NCBI GenBank assembly: GCA_036271875.1
Contig: DATAZU010000006.1
Coordinates: 53,020 to 117,019, forward strand
Length of the DNA stretch: 64,000 nucleotides
From: Galbitalea sp036271875
GTDB taxonomy: Bacteria > Actinomycetota > Actinomycetes > Actinomycetales > Microbacteriaceae
Direction: 5' to 3'
Program-made: the position numbers and the translations under genes
Shown here: in pieces, positions 15,775-25,284 of the stretch
Numbering within the stretch: the first letter of the stretch is position 1
Layout: the number at the start of each line of letters is the position of its first letter
The notes under the pieces: model-generated
The model's input: the letters and a program-made list of their open reading frames with translations, nothing else
Database searches by the model: none
Told to the model about the DNA's origin: nothing

Positions 15775-17112
15775 TCAAGCGGTGACCACTTCTTCCGGCG
15801 CAGCGATCGGGTCCACCCGCTTCGGTTTCATGATCGCCGCGACCACCGTCGCGATGACGAGAACGAAGATTGACACCCCGAAGATCCAACCGAATCCGGT
15901 CGTCCACTGGATGATGAGCCCGCCCACCAGTGCGGAGACCACGCCGGAGATGGCGAAGCCGGTGTTCATCATCCCGCTCGCGACGCCCGACCATGTCGGT
16001 GCAACATCCATCGGAATGGACCAGAGCTGCGCATTGGTTAGCTCGAGGAAGAAGAACGCCAGGCCGAGACAAATGACGGTCGCGACGACGCCCGGCGAGA
16101 ACAGCACCGGGATCATCAGCACCGCTGCACCGAGGAAACCAATCAGCAGCAGGGTGCGCCGCGCCCGCATGGCATTGCCGGTGCGGCGGGCAATCCGATC
16201 ACTGAGCATCCCGCCAAGCGTGTCGCCAACGACACCGGGAAGCAGCGTTATGGACGCCAGGATGCCGGTGGCGAGAATTGGCGAGTGGTAGGTGTTCGAC
16301 AGCAGAGTCGGCACCCAGGTGAAGAACACCCAGGCGACCCAGCCGTAGCCGAAATCGACAACCGTAACCGGGAGGATCGACTTCGCCAACCGAGCCCACG
16401 GCACGGGCGGCCGATCTGCCGCGGCCGGAACTCCGGACAGTTCGCCGAGTTCGACGGCGGAGATATTCTTGACGTCCTTGGGCTGATCGCGAAACAGTAC
16501 GAACCAGACGATCGCCCACACGACGCTGATGATCCCGACGAGAATGAAGGAAAAGCGCCAGTTCACGGCGGCAATCAGCGCGGCAACAATGATCGGAGCG
16601 GCCGCCGTGCCCAGCCTCGACGCCGAGTGCACGACACCCTGGACGAAGCCGTTTCGGTCCCTCGGCACCCACCGGCTCATGGCCTGCGTCGCCGTGGGGA
16701 AGGTCGCGGATTCGCTGAGGCCAAGAACACCCCGGGCAATGAGCAGCGAGATCAGTCCACCGGCGAGCCCGGACGTAATCGTGGCGAGTCCCCACAGGAT
16801 GCCGAGAATCAGCAGACCCCGTCGCGGGCCGAGCTTTTCACCGATGCGACCGCCGAAGATCTGGAAGACCGCGTAACCGATTGCGAATACGGAGGTCGCG
16901 AGACCGAATTCGACCGGTGAAAGACCGAGGCCACCCTTGCTGAACGGCAACTGGATCTCCACGCCGGCCGTCGCGATGTTCGTGCGATCGAAGTACGAAA
17001 TGAAGTACATGACGCACAGCAGAACAACGACGAGCCCGCGTTTACGATGCAGAAGCACGGGAGTTCCCTTGACCGCGGCTGTCTCGGTCGACGGGGTTAC
17101 TGTTGCACTCAC
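15775..17112 (-). CDS. MFS transporter, anion:cation symporter (ACS) type
   Basis: 445 residues from GTG 17112, preceded by GAGGACCTCCAG (ribosome site GAGG). A longer reading frame to 17232 has no better signal. Twelve hydrophobic segments are visible. YFISYFDRTNIATA in the first helix and RIGEKLGPRRGLL in the 2-3 loop are typical of the ACS family, which takes up organic anions such as glucarate, galactonate or hexuronates with protons. A long central loop lies around residues 207-235. No sugar-acid catabolic gene is adjacent, so the substrate is open. Confidence 0.87.
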   Translation of the reverse strand: MSATVTPSTETAAVKGTPVLLHRKRGLVVVLLCVMYFISYFDRTNIATAGVEIQLPFSKGGLGLSPVEFGLATSVFAIGYAVFQIFGGRIGEKLGPRRGLLILGILWGLATITSGLAGGLISLLIARGVLGLSESATFPTATQAMSRWVPRDRNGFVQGVVHSASRLGTAAAPIIVAALIAAVNWRFSFILVGIISVVWAIVWFVLFRDQPKDVKNISAVELGELSGVPAAADRPPVPWARLAKSILPVTVVDFGYGWVAWVFFTWVPTLLSNTYHSPILATGILASITLLPGVVGDTLGGMLSDRIARRTGNAMRARRTLLLIGFLGAAVLMIPVLFSPGVVATVICLGLAFFFLELTNAQLWSIPMDVAPTWSGVASGMMNTGFAISGVVSALVGGLIIQWTTGFGWIFGVSIFVLVIATVVAAIMKPKRVDPIAAPEEVVTA

Positions 17113-17257
17113 CTGGAGGTCCTCACATCCTGCGGCAATCGTCGGCCGCGCCTTCACGCTATTTACAGGCTCTATGGATTTCCTGATCGAGGGTAGGAGG
17201 TTTACTCCGTCCCGAATCTGCGGTAGTACCACCCCAGCGGATGTCGGGGGAGCTACC

Positions 17258-17263
17258 TAAGCT
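17258..17263 (+). promoter_or_regulatory. Possible -10 box TAAGCT before uvrB
   Basis: TAAGCT, six bases (GGAGGC), then ATG 17270. The same gap holds a Shine-Dalgarno-like GGAGG, so leaderless and leadered readings are both possible. Confidence 0.35.
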
Positions 17264-17269
17264 GGAGGC

Positions 17270-19363
17270 ATGCAGACGACTCGTTCCGTGCGCCCGTTCG
17301 AGGTGATCAGCGAGTACGTTCCAAGCGGCGATCAGCCGCAGGCGATCGCTGAACTGGTCGGTCGTATCAACGCGGGTGAGACGGATGTTGTGCTGCTCGG
17401 GGCCACCGGAACGGGCAAGTCGGCGACAACCGCGTGGCTCGTTGAGCAGGTGCAGCGACCGACTCTCGTGCTTGCTCACAACAAGACCCTCGCGGCGCAG
17501 CTTGCGAACGAGTTCCGTGAGCTGATGCCGAACAACGCGGTCGAGTACTTCGTCAGCTACTACGACTACTACCAGCCGGAGGCCTACGTTCCGCAGACCG
17601 ACACCTTCATCGAAAAGGATTCGTCGATCAACGCCGAGGTCGAGAGGCTGCGGCACTCCACGACCAACTCACTGCTTTCTCGTCGCGATGTGATCGTGGT
17701 CTCGACCGTGTCGTGCATCTACGGTCTCGGTGCGGCCGAGGAGTACCTGGGGGCCATGGTTGCGCTGCAGGTGGGCGATCGCGTCGGTCGCGACCGTCTC
17801 ATCCGGGACTTCGTCAACATGCAGTACCAGCGCAACGACATCGACTTTTCGCGTGGCAAGTTTCGCGTCCGGGGAGACACGATCGAGATCATCCCGGTCT
17901 ATGAAGAACACGCGATTCGCGTCGAGCTGTTTGGTGATGAGATCGAGGCGATCTACGCACTTCACCCACTGACGGGCGAGGTGCTCAAGAAGATGGACTC
18001 GGTATCGGTCTTCCCGGCGACGCACTATGCGGCAAGCCCGGACACGATGAAGAAGGCCATCGTGACAATCAAGGAAGAACTGAAGGAGCGGCTCGCCGAA
18101 CTCGAGCGCCAGGGCAAACTGCTCGAGGCACAGCGCCTTCGCATGCGCACCACCTTCGACATCGAGATGATGGAGCAGATCGGTTTCTGCAGCGGCATCG
18201 AGAACTATTCGCGCCACATCGATGGGCGAGCGCCGGGCGAAGCTCCGAACTGCCTGCTCGACTATTTCCCCGAGGACTTCCTCGTGGTCATCGACGAGTC
18301 ACACGTGACAGTGCCGCAGATTGGCGCGATGTACGAGGGCGACGCGTCACGCAAGCGCACCCTGGTTGAGCACGGTTTTCGACTGCCGAGCGCGCTGGAC
18401 AACCGACCACTCAAGTGGGAAGAGTTCCTCGACCGAGTTGGTCAGAAGGTCTACCTCTCGGCCACGCCGGGGCGCTACGAGCGCGGCATCGTCGACTCGA
18501 TGGTCGAGCAGATCATCCGCCCGACCGGGCTCATCGACCCCAAGATCGTCGTGAAGCCGTCGAAGGGACAGATCGATGACCTGCTCGAGCAGATCCGACT
18601 TCGCGTCGAGCGCAATGAGCGAGTTCTCGTCACTACCCTGACCAAGAAGATGGCTGAAGAGCTAACGGGATTCCTCAGTGAGGCCGGCGTTCGCGTTCGG
18701 TACCTGCACTCGGATGTCGACACGCTCCGCCGCGTCGAGTTGCTGACCGAACTGCGACAGGGTGTTTATGACGTCCTGGTCGGTATCAACCTTCTGCGCG
18801 AAGGCCTTGACCTGCCCGAGGTTTCGCTTGTCGCCATCCTGGATGCCGACAAGGAGGGCTTCCTGCGGTCATCCACCTCCCTGATCCAGACCATCGGGCG
18901 CGCGGCCAGGAACGTCTCGGGCGAGGTGCACATGTACGCGGACGTGCTCACCGATTCGATGGCGCAGGCAATCGAGGAGACCACCCGTCGCCGCGAGAAG
19001 CAGGTCGCATACAACGTCGAGCGCGGGGTCGACCCCCAGCCGCTGCGTAAGCGCATCGCGGACATCACAGACCAGCTTCTTCGCGAGGGCGCAGACACCG
19101 CAGAACTACTGAGCGCCTCGGGCCGCGGCAAAGACGGTAGGAAGAAGTCCCCAACGCCCAACCTGCGTCGCGAGGGCTCCGGTTTCGAAGGACTTGCAGC
19201 GGCCGGAGGCAACGACCTCGAGGCGATCATCGCCGACCTCAACGAACAGATGCTCCAGGCGGCGGGCGAGCTCAAGTTCGAGCTGGCCGCACGGCTGCGG
19301 GATGAAGTCTCTGAGCTGAAGAAGGAACTGCGGCAGATGGTCGCTGCTGGTCACCTGCGGTAG
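17270..19363 (+). CDS. uvrB: Excinuclease ABC subunit B
   Basis: 697 residues from ATG 17270. Walker A GATGTGKSATT (about 44-54), the DNA-clamping beta-hairpin region FVSYYDYYQPEAYVPQ, DESH, helicase motifs (ATPGRYERG, GINLLREGLDLPE, QTIGRAARN) and a C-terminal UVR domain (about 655-690) that contacts UvrC. UvrB verifies damage and positions UvrC for dual incision. The last codons are duplicated downstream as a 22-base tandem repeat. uvrA and uvrC follow on the same strand, a full excision-repair cluster interrupted only by a lipoprotein gene. Confidence 0.98.
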   Translation: MQTTRSVRPFEVISEYVPSGDQPQAIAELVGRINAGETDVVLLGATGTGKSATTAWLVEQVQRPTLVLAHNKTLAAQLANEFRELMPNNAVEYFVSYYDYYQPEAYVPQTDTFIEKDSSINAEVERLRHSTTNSLLSRRDVIVVSTVSCIYGLGAAEEYLGAMVALQVGDRVGRDRLIRDFVNMQYQRNDIDFSRGKFRVRGDTIEIIPVYEEHAIRVELFGDEIEAIYALHPLTGEVLKKMDSVSVFPATHYAASPDTMKKAIVTIKEELKERLAELERQGKLLEAQRLRMRTTFDIEMMEQIGFCSGIENYSRHIDGRAPGEAPNCLLDYFPEDFLVVIDESHVTVPQIGAMYEGDASRKRTLVEHGFRLPSALDNRPLKWEEFLDRVGQKVYLSATPGRYERGIVDSMVEQIIRPTGLIDPKIVVKPSKGQIDDLLEQIRLRVERNERVLVTTLTKKMAEELTGFLSEAGVRVRYLHSDVDTLRRVELLTELRQGVYDVLVGINLLREGLDLPEVSLVAILDADKEGFLRSSTSLIQTIGRAARNVSGEVHMYADVLTDSMAQAIEETTRRREKQVAYNVERGVDPQPLRKRIADITDQLLREGADTAELLSASGRGKDGRKKSPTPNLRREGSGFEGLAAAGGNDLEAIIADLNEQMLQAAGELKFELAARLRDEVSELKKELRQMVAAGHLR

Positions 19364-19412
19364 CTGGGCTGGTCACCTGCGGTAGCTGGGCTGGTCACCC
19401 GCGGCAGTGCTG
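19347..19412 (+). repeat. 22-base tandem repeat across the uvrB stop codon
   Basis: Two identical 22-base units at 19347-19368 and 19369-19390, beginning CTGGTCACCTGCGG, and a third degenerate unit from 19391. The first contains the final uvrB codons and its TAG stop. Confidence 0.85.
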
Positions 19413-19582
19413 GTTCGCATTACCTAAACGTTACGGGCATCCCTGCACACTGACAGTGTTGCGCATACGGGTTCCCAACATGGCCGGGGATGCCGGGTGC
19501 AGCAGACAAGCGCAGGTCGGGTGGAGCAATCCACGCAGGGCGAGTTCCACCCGGCCGAGCTTCTTCTTCGAAGGGAGCCTTC
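19413..19582. other. Intergenic region between uvrB and the lipoprotein gene
   Basis: A short inverted repeat ACACT-GAC-AGTGT lies at 19447-19459. No convincing terminator or promoter can be picked out; the stretch just before 19583 supplies the GAAGGGAG ribosome site. Confidence 0.5.
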
Positions 19583-20197
19583 GTGTCTCGCAGACCAGCC
19601 GTTCGATCAGCTGTCCTGGTTCTCGCCGTCGGGGCGATGGCGCTCGGTGCGCTGGCCGCGTGCGCACCGGCGACAACGTCCGGGGGCTCGACAACCACCT
19701 CATCGGGAACATCGCAGGGCGCATCCGGGTCGTCCACGACGGCGGCTTGTGACGAGTTCACCGCCAGCTCGTTCGCGGGAGTGATCAACGTTCCCATCGG
19801 AAAGCCATTCGTCGCCGGCCAGGATGGCTCGGGCGGCGTGATCTGCTGGTACGGCATCGGCGAGAACGCCGCGGTGACGGGTTCGAAGGTCGAAACTCTG
19901 ACCGATGACAACATTCTCATCACGACCATTGGCGGCGACGGAGCATCCCAGTACAAGCACTTCACGGGCAAAGACGTCAACGTCAGCGCGGTTATCCCAC
20001 TGAGCGGAATCGGTGACAAGGCGTCGTACACCGTGAGTGCTTTGACCGGCAATGTCCCGGAGTTGTACGCCGTGCATGGCAGCCTCTACTGCGGTATTCA
20101 ATTGAACGCCCAGACCAGTGAACTGGTGAGCTCGGACATGGCAGCAACGGCCAAGAACGAGGGCGCGCTCTGCAACGACGCGTTCGCAAAGCACTGA
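19583..20197 (+). CDS. Secreted lipoprotein of unknown function
   Basis: 204 residues from GTG 19583, with GAAGGGAG as ribosome site. The signal peptide (basic RRPAVR, hydrophobic VLVLAVGAMALGALA) ends in lipobox LAAC with Cys27 as the lipidated residue. A Ser/Thr/Gly-rich linker and a compact domain with further cysteines (AACDEF, VICWYG, LYCGIQ, ALCND) follow, likely disulfide-bonded outside the membrane. It resembles actinobacterial DUF3558-type lipoproteins in layout, but I do not recognise a definite family. No functional link to the flanking uvr genes is evident. Confidence 0.75.
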   Translation: MSRRPAVRSAVLVLAVGAMALGALAACAPATTSGGSTTTSSGTSQGASGSSTTAACDEFTASSFAGVINVPIGKPFVAGQDGSGGVICWYGIGENAAVTGSKVETLTDDNILITTIGGDGASQYKHFTGKDVNVSAVIPLSGIGDKASYTVSALTGNVPELYAVHGSLYCGIQLNAQTSELVSSDMAATAKNEGALCNDAFAKH

Positions 20198-20276
20198 CGC
20201 GACCGTGTTCATCGATCCGGGGCTGCTCGACCCCGCGCCGAGAGCGAACGGGTCAGCCGATGTCGGTGGGGTTTCG

Positions 20277-20282
20277 TAGACT
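20277..20282 (+). promoter_or_regulatory. -10 box TAGACT for uvrA, leaderless spacing
   Basis: TAGACT, seven bases (GTAAAGA), then GTG 20290. No GAAC-N4-GTTC LexA-type operator is visible around it. Confidence 0.55.
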
Positions 20283-20289
20283 GTAAAGA

Positions 20290-23256
20290 GTGTCGATTTC
20301 ATCCGTCCCCTCGCTCTCGAAGCTCAGTGTGCGCGGCGCGCGCGTACACAATCTGAAGGATGTCGACCTCGAAATTCCGCGCGATTCGCTCGTCGTTTTC
20401 ACGGGGCTGTCCGGCTCCGGCAAGTCGTCTCTCGCGTTCGACACCATCTTCGCCGAGGGTCAACGCCGCTACGTCGAGTCGCTGTCCGCTTACGCGCGGC
20501 AGTTCCTTGGACAGGTAGATCGACCTGACGTCGATTTCATCGAGGGTCTGAGCCCGGCCGTCTCGATCGACCAGAAGTCGACGAACCGCAACCCGCGGTC
20601 AACCGTTGGCACCATCACCGAGATCTACGATTACATGCGACTGCTCTGGGCGCGCATCGGGATTCCGCATTGCCCCGTTTGTGGCGAGCGCATCGAGCGC
20701 CAAACGGTGCAACAGATCGCCGACCAGTTGATGACGCTGCCCACCGGCACTCGATATCAGGTCGTGAGCCCCGTTATCTCGCAGAAGAAGGGCGAGTTCG
20801 TCGACCTGTTCCAGTCGCTCGCCGCAAGCGGTTACTCGCGCGCGATCGTCGACGGCGAGCAGATCCAACTGAGCGAGCCGCCGATCCTCAAGAAGCAGCT
20901 GAAGCACGACATCCTCGTCGTTGTCGACCGGCTCGTCGCGGCGGACGACATCCTGACCCGTCTCACCGATTCGCTCGAAACGGCACTGCGCCTGACCGAC
21001 GGGCTCGTTGCGATCAACTACGTGGATGAAACTGGTGATGCCGCCTGGCGCAACTTCTCCGAGAAGCTGTCCTGCCCCAACGGGCACCCGCTGCAGCTCA
21101 CCGAGATCGAGCCGCGGACGTTCTCGTTCAATGCACCGTTCGGTGCCTGCCCGGAGTGTTCGGGCCTCGGCACGCGCATGACCGTCGACGCCGACCTTTT
21201 GATCGCGGACGCGTCGGTGAGCCTGCGCGAGGGCGTCATCCTGCCATGGGCGCAAGCGGGCAAGGGGGTTGCCCAGTACTTCGAGCGCCTGCTCCAGGGG
21301 CTCGCCGATGACCTCGACTTCTCCCTGGATACGCCATGGGGTGACCTGTCAGAGGAAGTACAGAACGCGATCCTGTACGGCAACAACTTCCAGGTAACTG
21401 TCCGCTGGCGCAACCGCTTCGGCCGCGAGATGAAGTACACGACCGGGTTCGAGGGTGTCATTCCCTACATCCAGCGCAAGAACCTTGAGGCCGACACGGA
21501 GTGGACCAAGCAGCGGTTCGCCAGCTACCTGCGCGAAACTCCGTGCCCGGTATGTGAAGGCAAGCGGCTTAAGCCGGAGGTCCTCGCGGTGACGGTCAAC
21601 GGAACATCTATCTCGGATGCCAGCGAGCTAAGTCTCGTAGACAGCTACGAGTTCATGGCCGAGCTCACACTGACCGACCGCGAGGCGCACATCGCGGCCG
21701 CTGTTCTTCGGGAGATCCGGCTCAGGCTGGAATTCCTCATCGAGGTTGGCCTCAGCTACCTGAACCTCGCCCGGGCGGCCGCAACGCTGAGCGGTGGGGA
21801 GGCCCAGCGCATCCGTCTGGCAACGCAGATCGGCTCGGGGCTCACGGGCGTGCTCTACGTGCTCGACGAGCCGAGCATCGGACTTCACCAGCGGGACAAC
21901 CGCCGACTCATCGAGACCCTTGTCAAGCTCAAGAATCTGGGCAACACCCTGATCGTCGTTGAGCACGATGAAGACACCATCCGAACGGCGGATTGGATTG
22001 TCGATATCGGGCCGGGTGCAGGCGAGCTGGGTGGCGAAGTAGTTCACTCGGGTTCATACGAGTCGCTGCTTGCCAACACCCGATCACTTACCAGCGACTA
22101 CCTCGCTGGTCGCCTTGCGATTGAGACGCCAGCCAAGCGCAGGCCAACCGACCCGAAACGTCAGGTGACCGTTGAGGGCGCTCGCGCCAACAACCTGCGG
22201 AACGTTGACGTGAGCTTCCCGCTCGGGGTGTTTACCGCGGTCACCGGAGTTAGCGGGTCCGGCAAGTCGTCGCTCGTCAACGACATCCTGTACAAGGTCC
22301 TTGCCAATGAGCTGAACGGCGCGCGACAGATCCCCGGTCGGCACACTCGCGTCACCGGACTGGAACTACTCGACAAGGTCGTGCACGTTGACCAGGCTCC
22401 GATCGGGCGTACGCCGCGGTCCAATCCTGCGACATACACGGGAGTCTTCGACCGCATCCGCACCCTGTTCTCGGAAACGGCTGAGGCGAAGGCTCGCGGG
22501 TACCTGCCCGGGCGCTTCAGCTTCAATGTCAAAGGCGGCCGCTGCGAGAACTGTGCCGGTGACGGCACGATCACGATCGAGATGAACTTCCTGCCCGATG
22601 TCTATGTGGTTTGTGAGGTCTGCGGGGGAGCGCGCTACAACCGCGAGACCCTTGGCGTGCATTACAAGGGCAAGAACATCGCCGAAGTACTCGACATGCC
22701 GATCGCCGAAGCGGCCGAGTTCTTCGAGGCGATCACATCGATTCACCGCTATCTCAAGACGCTGGTCGAGGTCGGTCTGGGTTACGTGCGTCTCGGCCAA
22801 AGCGCGACGACCCTCTCTGGTGGTGAAGCGCAGCGGGTCAAACTCGCGACCGAACTGCAGAGACGCGCGACCGGCAAGAGCGTTTACGTGCTCGACGAGC
22901 CCACCACTGGCCTCCACTTCGAAGATGTTCGCAAGCTCCTCCTGGTGCTGAACGGTCTGGTCGACAAGGGCAACACGGTCATTGTGATCGAGCACAACCT
23001 CGATGTCATCAAGTCGACGGACTGGGTCATTGACCTTGGTCCGGAGGGCGGGGCCGGTGGCGGAGAAGTGATCGTGACCGGAACGCCCGAGCAGGTCGCG
23101 CTCGATCCCGACAGCCACACAGCGATCTTCCTGCGCGAAATGCTGGCGCAGAAGCCGCACTCTGCACGCCCAACCGTCGCCCGCGTCTCGAAGATTTCAG
23201 CCGGTCGAAGCGGGGGAACGACAGCGGGTAAGAAGACCGCGGCTGGCGCAAAGTAG
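20290..23256 (+). CDS. uvrA: Excinuclease ABC subunit A
   Basis: 988 residues from GTG 20290. Two ABC ATPase modules: Walker A GLSGSGKSSLA and GVSGSGKSSLV, signatures LSGGEAQRIRLATQ and LSGGEAQRVKLATEL, and Walker B LYVLDEPS and YVLDEPTTG. Zinc modules: CPVCG near residue 127, CPVCEGKR in the insertion domain and CENCAGDG...CEVCGG in the second half. A Lys/Ala/Gly-rich tail ends the protein. UvrA dimers find bulky DNA lesions and load UvrB. uvrC starts 15 bases downstream, so the two are likely co-transcribed. Confidence 0.98.
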   Translation: MSISSVPSLSKLSVRGARVHNLKDVDLEIPRDSLVVFTGLSGSGKSSLAFDTIFAEGQRRYVESLSAYARQFLGQVDRPDVDFIEGLSPAVSIDQKSTNRNPRSTVGTITEIYDYMRLLWARIGIPHCPVCGERIERQTVQQIADQLMTLPTGTRYQVVSPVISQKKGEFVDLFQSLAASGYSRAIVDGEQIQLSEPPILKKQLKHDILVVVDRLVAADDILTRLTDSLETALRLTDGLVAINYVDETGDAAWRNFSEKLSCPNGHPLQLTEIEPRTFSFNAPFGACPECSGLGTRMTVDADLLIADASVSLREGVILPWAQAGKGVAQYFERLLQGLADDLDFSLDTPWGDLSEEVQNAILYGNNFQVTVRWRNRFGREMKYTTGFEGVIPYIQRKNLEADTEWTKQRFASYLRETPCPVCEGKRLKPEVLAVTVNGTSISDASELSLVDSYEFMAELTLTDREAHIAAAVLREIRLRLEFLIEVGLSYLNLARAAATLSGGEAQRIRLATQIGSGLTGVLYVLDEPSIGLHQRDNRRLIETLVKLKNLGNTLIVVEHDEDTIRTADWIVDIGPGAGELGGEVVHSGSYESLLANTRSLTSDYLAGRLAIETPAKRRPTDPKRQVTVEGARANNLRNVDVSFPLGVFTAVTGVSGSGKSSLVNDILYKVLANELNGARQIPGRHTRVTGLELLDKVVHVDQAPIGRTPRSNPATYTGVFDRIRTLFSETAEAKARGYLPGRFSFNVKGGRCENCAGDGTITIEMNFLPDVYVVCEVCGGARYNRETLGVHYKGKNIAEVLDMPIAEAAEFFEAITSIHRYLKTLVEVGLGYVRLGQSATTLSGGEAQRVKLATELQRRATGKSVYVLDEPTTGLHFEDVRKLLLVLNGLVDKGNTVIVIEHNLDVIKSTDWVIDLGPEGGAGGGEVIVTGTPEQVALDPDSHTAIFLREMLAQKPHSARPTVARVSKISAGRSGGTTAGKKTAAGAK

Positions 23257-23271
23257 CGAGAGACTGGTTCG

Positions 23272-25242
23272 ATGGCGAACGCAGCTGGTGGCACGGATGC
23301 CGGGAGGCCGGCGAGGCGCCCGGATACCGTGAGCTACCGCCCCAAGGCGGGCGAGATTCCGACCTCGCCCGGCGTCTATCGATTCCGGGACTCGAACGGT
23401 CGAGTGCTTTACGTCGGTAAGGCCAAAAATCTGCGCTCTCGGCTGAGTAACTACTTTGCGCCGCTGCAGAATCTTCACCAGCGCACGCGCCGGATGGTGA
23501 CGTCCGCCGCGTCCGTCGAGTGGACCGTCGTCGGCAACGAGTTTGAGGCGCTCCAGCTCGAGTTCACCTGGATCAACGAGTTCGATCCGCCGTTCAACGT
23601 GCAGTTTCGGGACGACAAGTCATATCCGTATCTCGCGATCACACTCCAGGAGGATGTCCCGCGGGTGTTGGTCACACGCAATCGCAAGATTGCCGGCGCG
23701 CGATACTTCGGGCCGTACTCGCGGGTCTGGGCGATCCGCGAGACCGTGGACACGCTGCTCAAGGCCTTTCCCATGCGGAGCTGCACCGATACGACCTACC
23801 GCCGAGCGCAGCAGACGGGACGCCCCTGCCTGCTTGGCGACATCGGAAAATGCGCCGCTCCGTGCGTCGGCCGCATCTCGAATGAGGATCACAAGTCGAT
23901 CGCGGTCGACTTCGCGTCGTTCATGTCCGGCAATGACTCGAAGTTTGTGATCGAGCTCGAGCGCAAGATGAAAGCGGCCTCGGCCGAGCAGGACTACGAG
24001 TCGGCGGCTCGCTATCGCGATCAGCTCGGAGCCGTGAACAACGCGATGTCCCGCAACGCCGTTGTGCTCGATGAGGACATCGACACCGACTTCTTCGGGA
24101 TTGCCCACGATGAGCTCGCGGCGGCCGTGCAGCAGTTCATCGTTCGGGGTGGCCGCATCCGCGGGACCAAGAGCTGGGTGGTCGACAAGGAACTCGATGT
24201 CGACCTGCCGGAACTCATCGATACGGTGCTGCAGAACGCCTACAACGCCACCGATCTGCCGCCCCGCGAGGTCGTCGTACCCCTCCTGCCGGACGACACG
24301 GCCGAACTCGAGCACTGGCTCTCAGATCTGCGGGTTGCTGCCGGTCTCCCCGCAACCAAGGTCGCACTCAAAATCGCGCGCCGCGGCGAGAAGGCCGCCC
24401 TGGCGCAGACCGTCGAGACGAACGCGAAGAGTGCTCTCGTGCTGTACAAGACCCGGCGCAGCAGCGATTTTACGGCCCGCTCGCAGGCCCTCGCCGACAT
24501 CCAGGAAGCGCTGGACATGCCCGACGCGCCGCTGCGGATGGAGTGCTACGACGTGTCGCATCTCAGCGGCACCAACATCGTCGCGTCGATGGTCGTGTTC
24601 GAGGACGGGCTGCCGCGTAAAGACCAGTACCGGCGCTTCAGTATTCCGGACTCGACGGATGACACCGAGTCGATCTACCAGACGCTCTCCCGGCGCCTCG
24701 CACACCTCGATCAGGACGGCACGCGCGCCGAAGAGCAGGCTCGCACCGAAGTCCAGGATGCCGAAGATCCGGAGAGTGCAGATCTCGAGGGCCGTCCCCG
24801 GAAGCGGTTCGCCTATCGCCCCAACCTGCTCATCGTTGACGGCGGCCAGCCGCAGGTCGCGGCGGCCCAGCGTGCACTTGACGACGCCGGAGTCACCGGG
24901 ATCGCCCTCTGCGGCATCGCCAAGCGACTCGAAGAGGTCTGGTTGCCCGACTCGGACTACCCGGTCATCCTGCCACGCAACAGCGATGCGCTATTCATGA
25001 TCCAGCGCATCCGTGACGAGGCGCACCGTTTTGCGATCACCTACCAGCGCCAGCGTCGCTCCAAGGATGTCTCGTCGTCGCTTTCCGAAATTCCTGGGCT
25101 CGGGCCAGCACGAGTGAAGGAAATCCTGAAGCACTTCGGCTCGGTCACGCGACTGCGCAGTGCCGAACCGGGGACGATTGCCGAGGTAAAGGGCGTCGGT
25201 GCTGCGCTGGCCCGACAGATCTACGAACAGTTACGTCGCTAA
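23272..25242 (+). CDS. uvrC: Excinuclease ABC subunit C
   Basis: 656 residues from ATG 23272. N-terminal GIY-YIG nuclease (SPGVYRFRDSNGRVLYVGKA), which makes the 3' incision; a Cys-containing stretch (CLLGDIGKCAAPCVGR); a UVR domain (about 220-250, SAEQDYESAARYRDQL) contacting UvrB; the RNase H-like 5' nuclease (MECYDVSHLSGTN, LIVDGGQPQV, DEAHRFAITYQR); and C-terminal helix-hairpin-helix motifs (IPGLGPARVKEILKHFG, VKGVGAALARQIYE). Complete and of normal length. rapZ follows after 42 bases. Confidence 0.98.
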   Translation: MANAAGGTDAGRPARRPDTVSYRPKAGEIPTSPGVYRFRDSNGRVLYVGKAKNLRSRLSNYFAPLQNLHQRTRRMVTSAASVEWTVVGNEFEALQLEFTWINEFDPPFNVQFRDDKSYPYLAITLQEDVPRVLVTRNRKIAGARYFGPYSRVWAIRETVDTLLKAFPMRSCTDTTYRRAQQTGRPCLLGDIGKCAAPCVGRISNEDHKSIAVDFASFMSGNDSKFVIELERKMKAASAEQDYESAARYRDQLGAVNNAMSRNAVVLDEDIDTDFFGIAHDELAAAVQQFIVRGGRIRGTKSWVVDKELDVDLPELIDTVLQNAYNATDLPPREVVVPLLPDDTAELEHWLSDLRVAAGLPATKVALKIARRGEKAALAQTVETNAKSALVLYKTRRSSDFTARSQALADIQEALDMPDAPLRMECYDVSHLSGTNIVASMVVFEDGLPRKDQYRRFSIPDSTDDTESIYQTLSRRLAHLDQDGTRAEEQARTEVQDAEDPESADLEGRPRKRFAYRPNLLIVDGGQPQVAAAQRALDDAGVTGIALCGIAKRLEEVWLPDSDYPVILPRNSDALFMIQRIRDEAHRFAITYQRQRRSKDVSSSLSEIPGLGPARVKEILKHFGSVTRLRSAEPGTIAEVKGVGAALARQIYEQLRR

Positions 25243-25284
25243 ACTGAAGCCTCACAACATGCACGATCAAAGGTCTGGGGCATC

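Noticed and set aside
17070..17232. N-terminal extension of the MFS transporter to 17232
   Set aside because: The extra 40 residues are not membrane-like and have no ribosome site; GTG 17112 has GAGG upstream.
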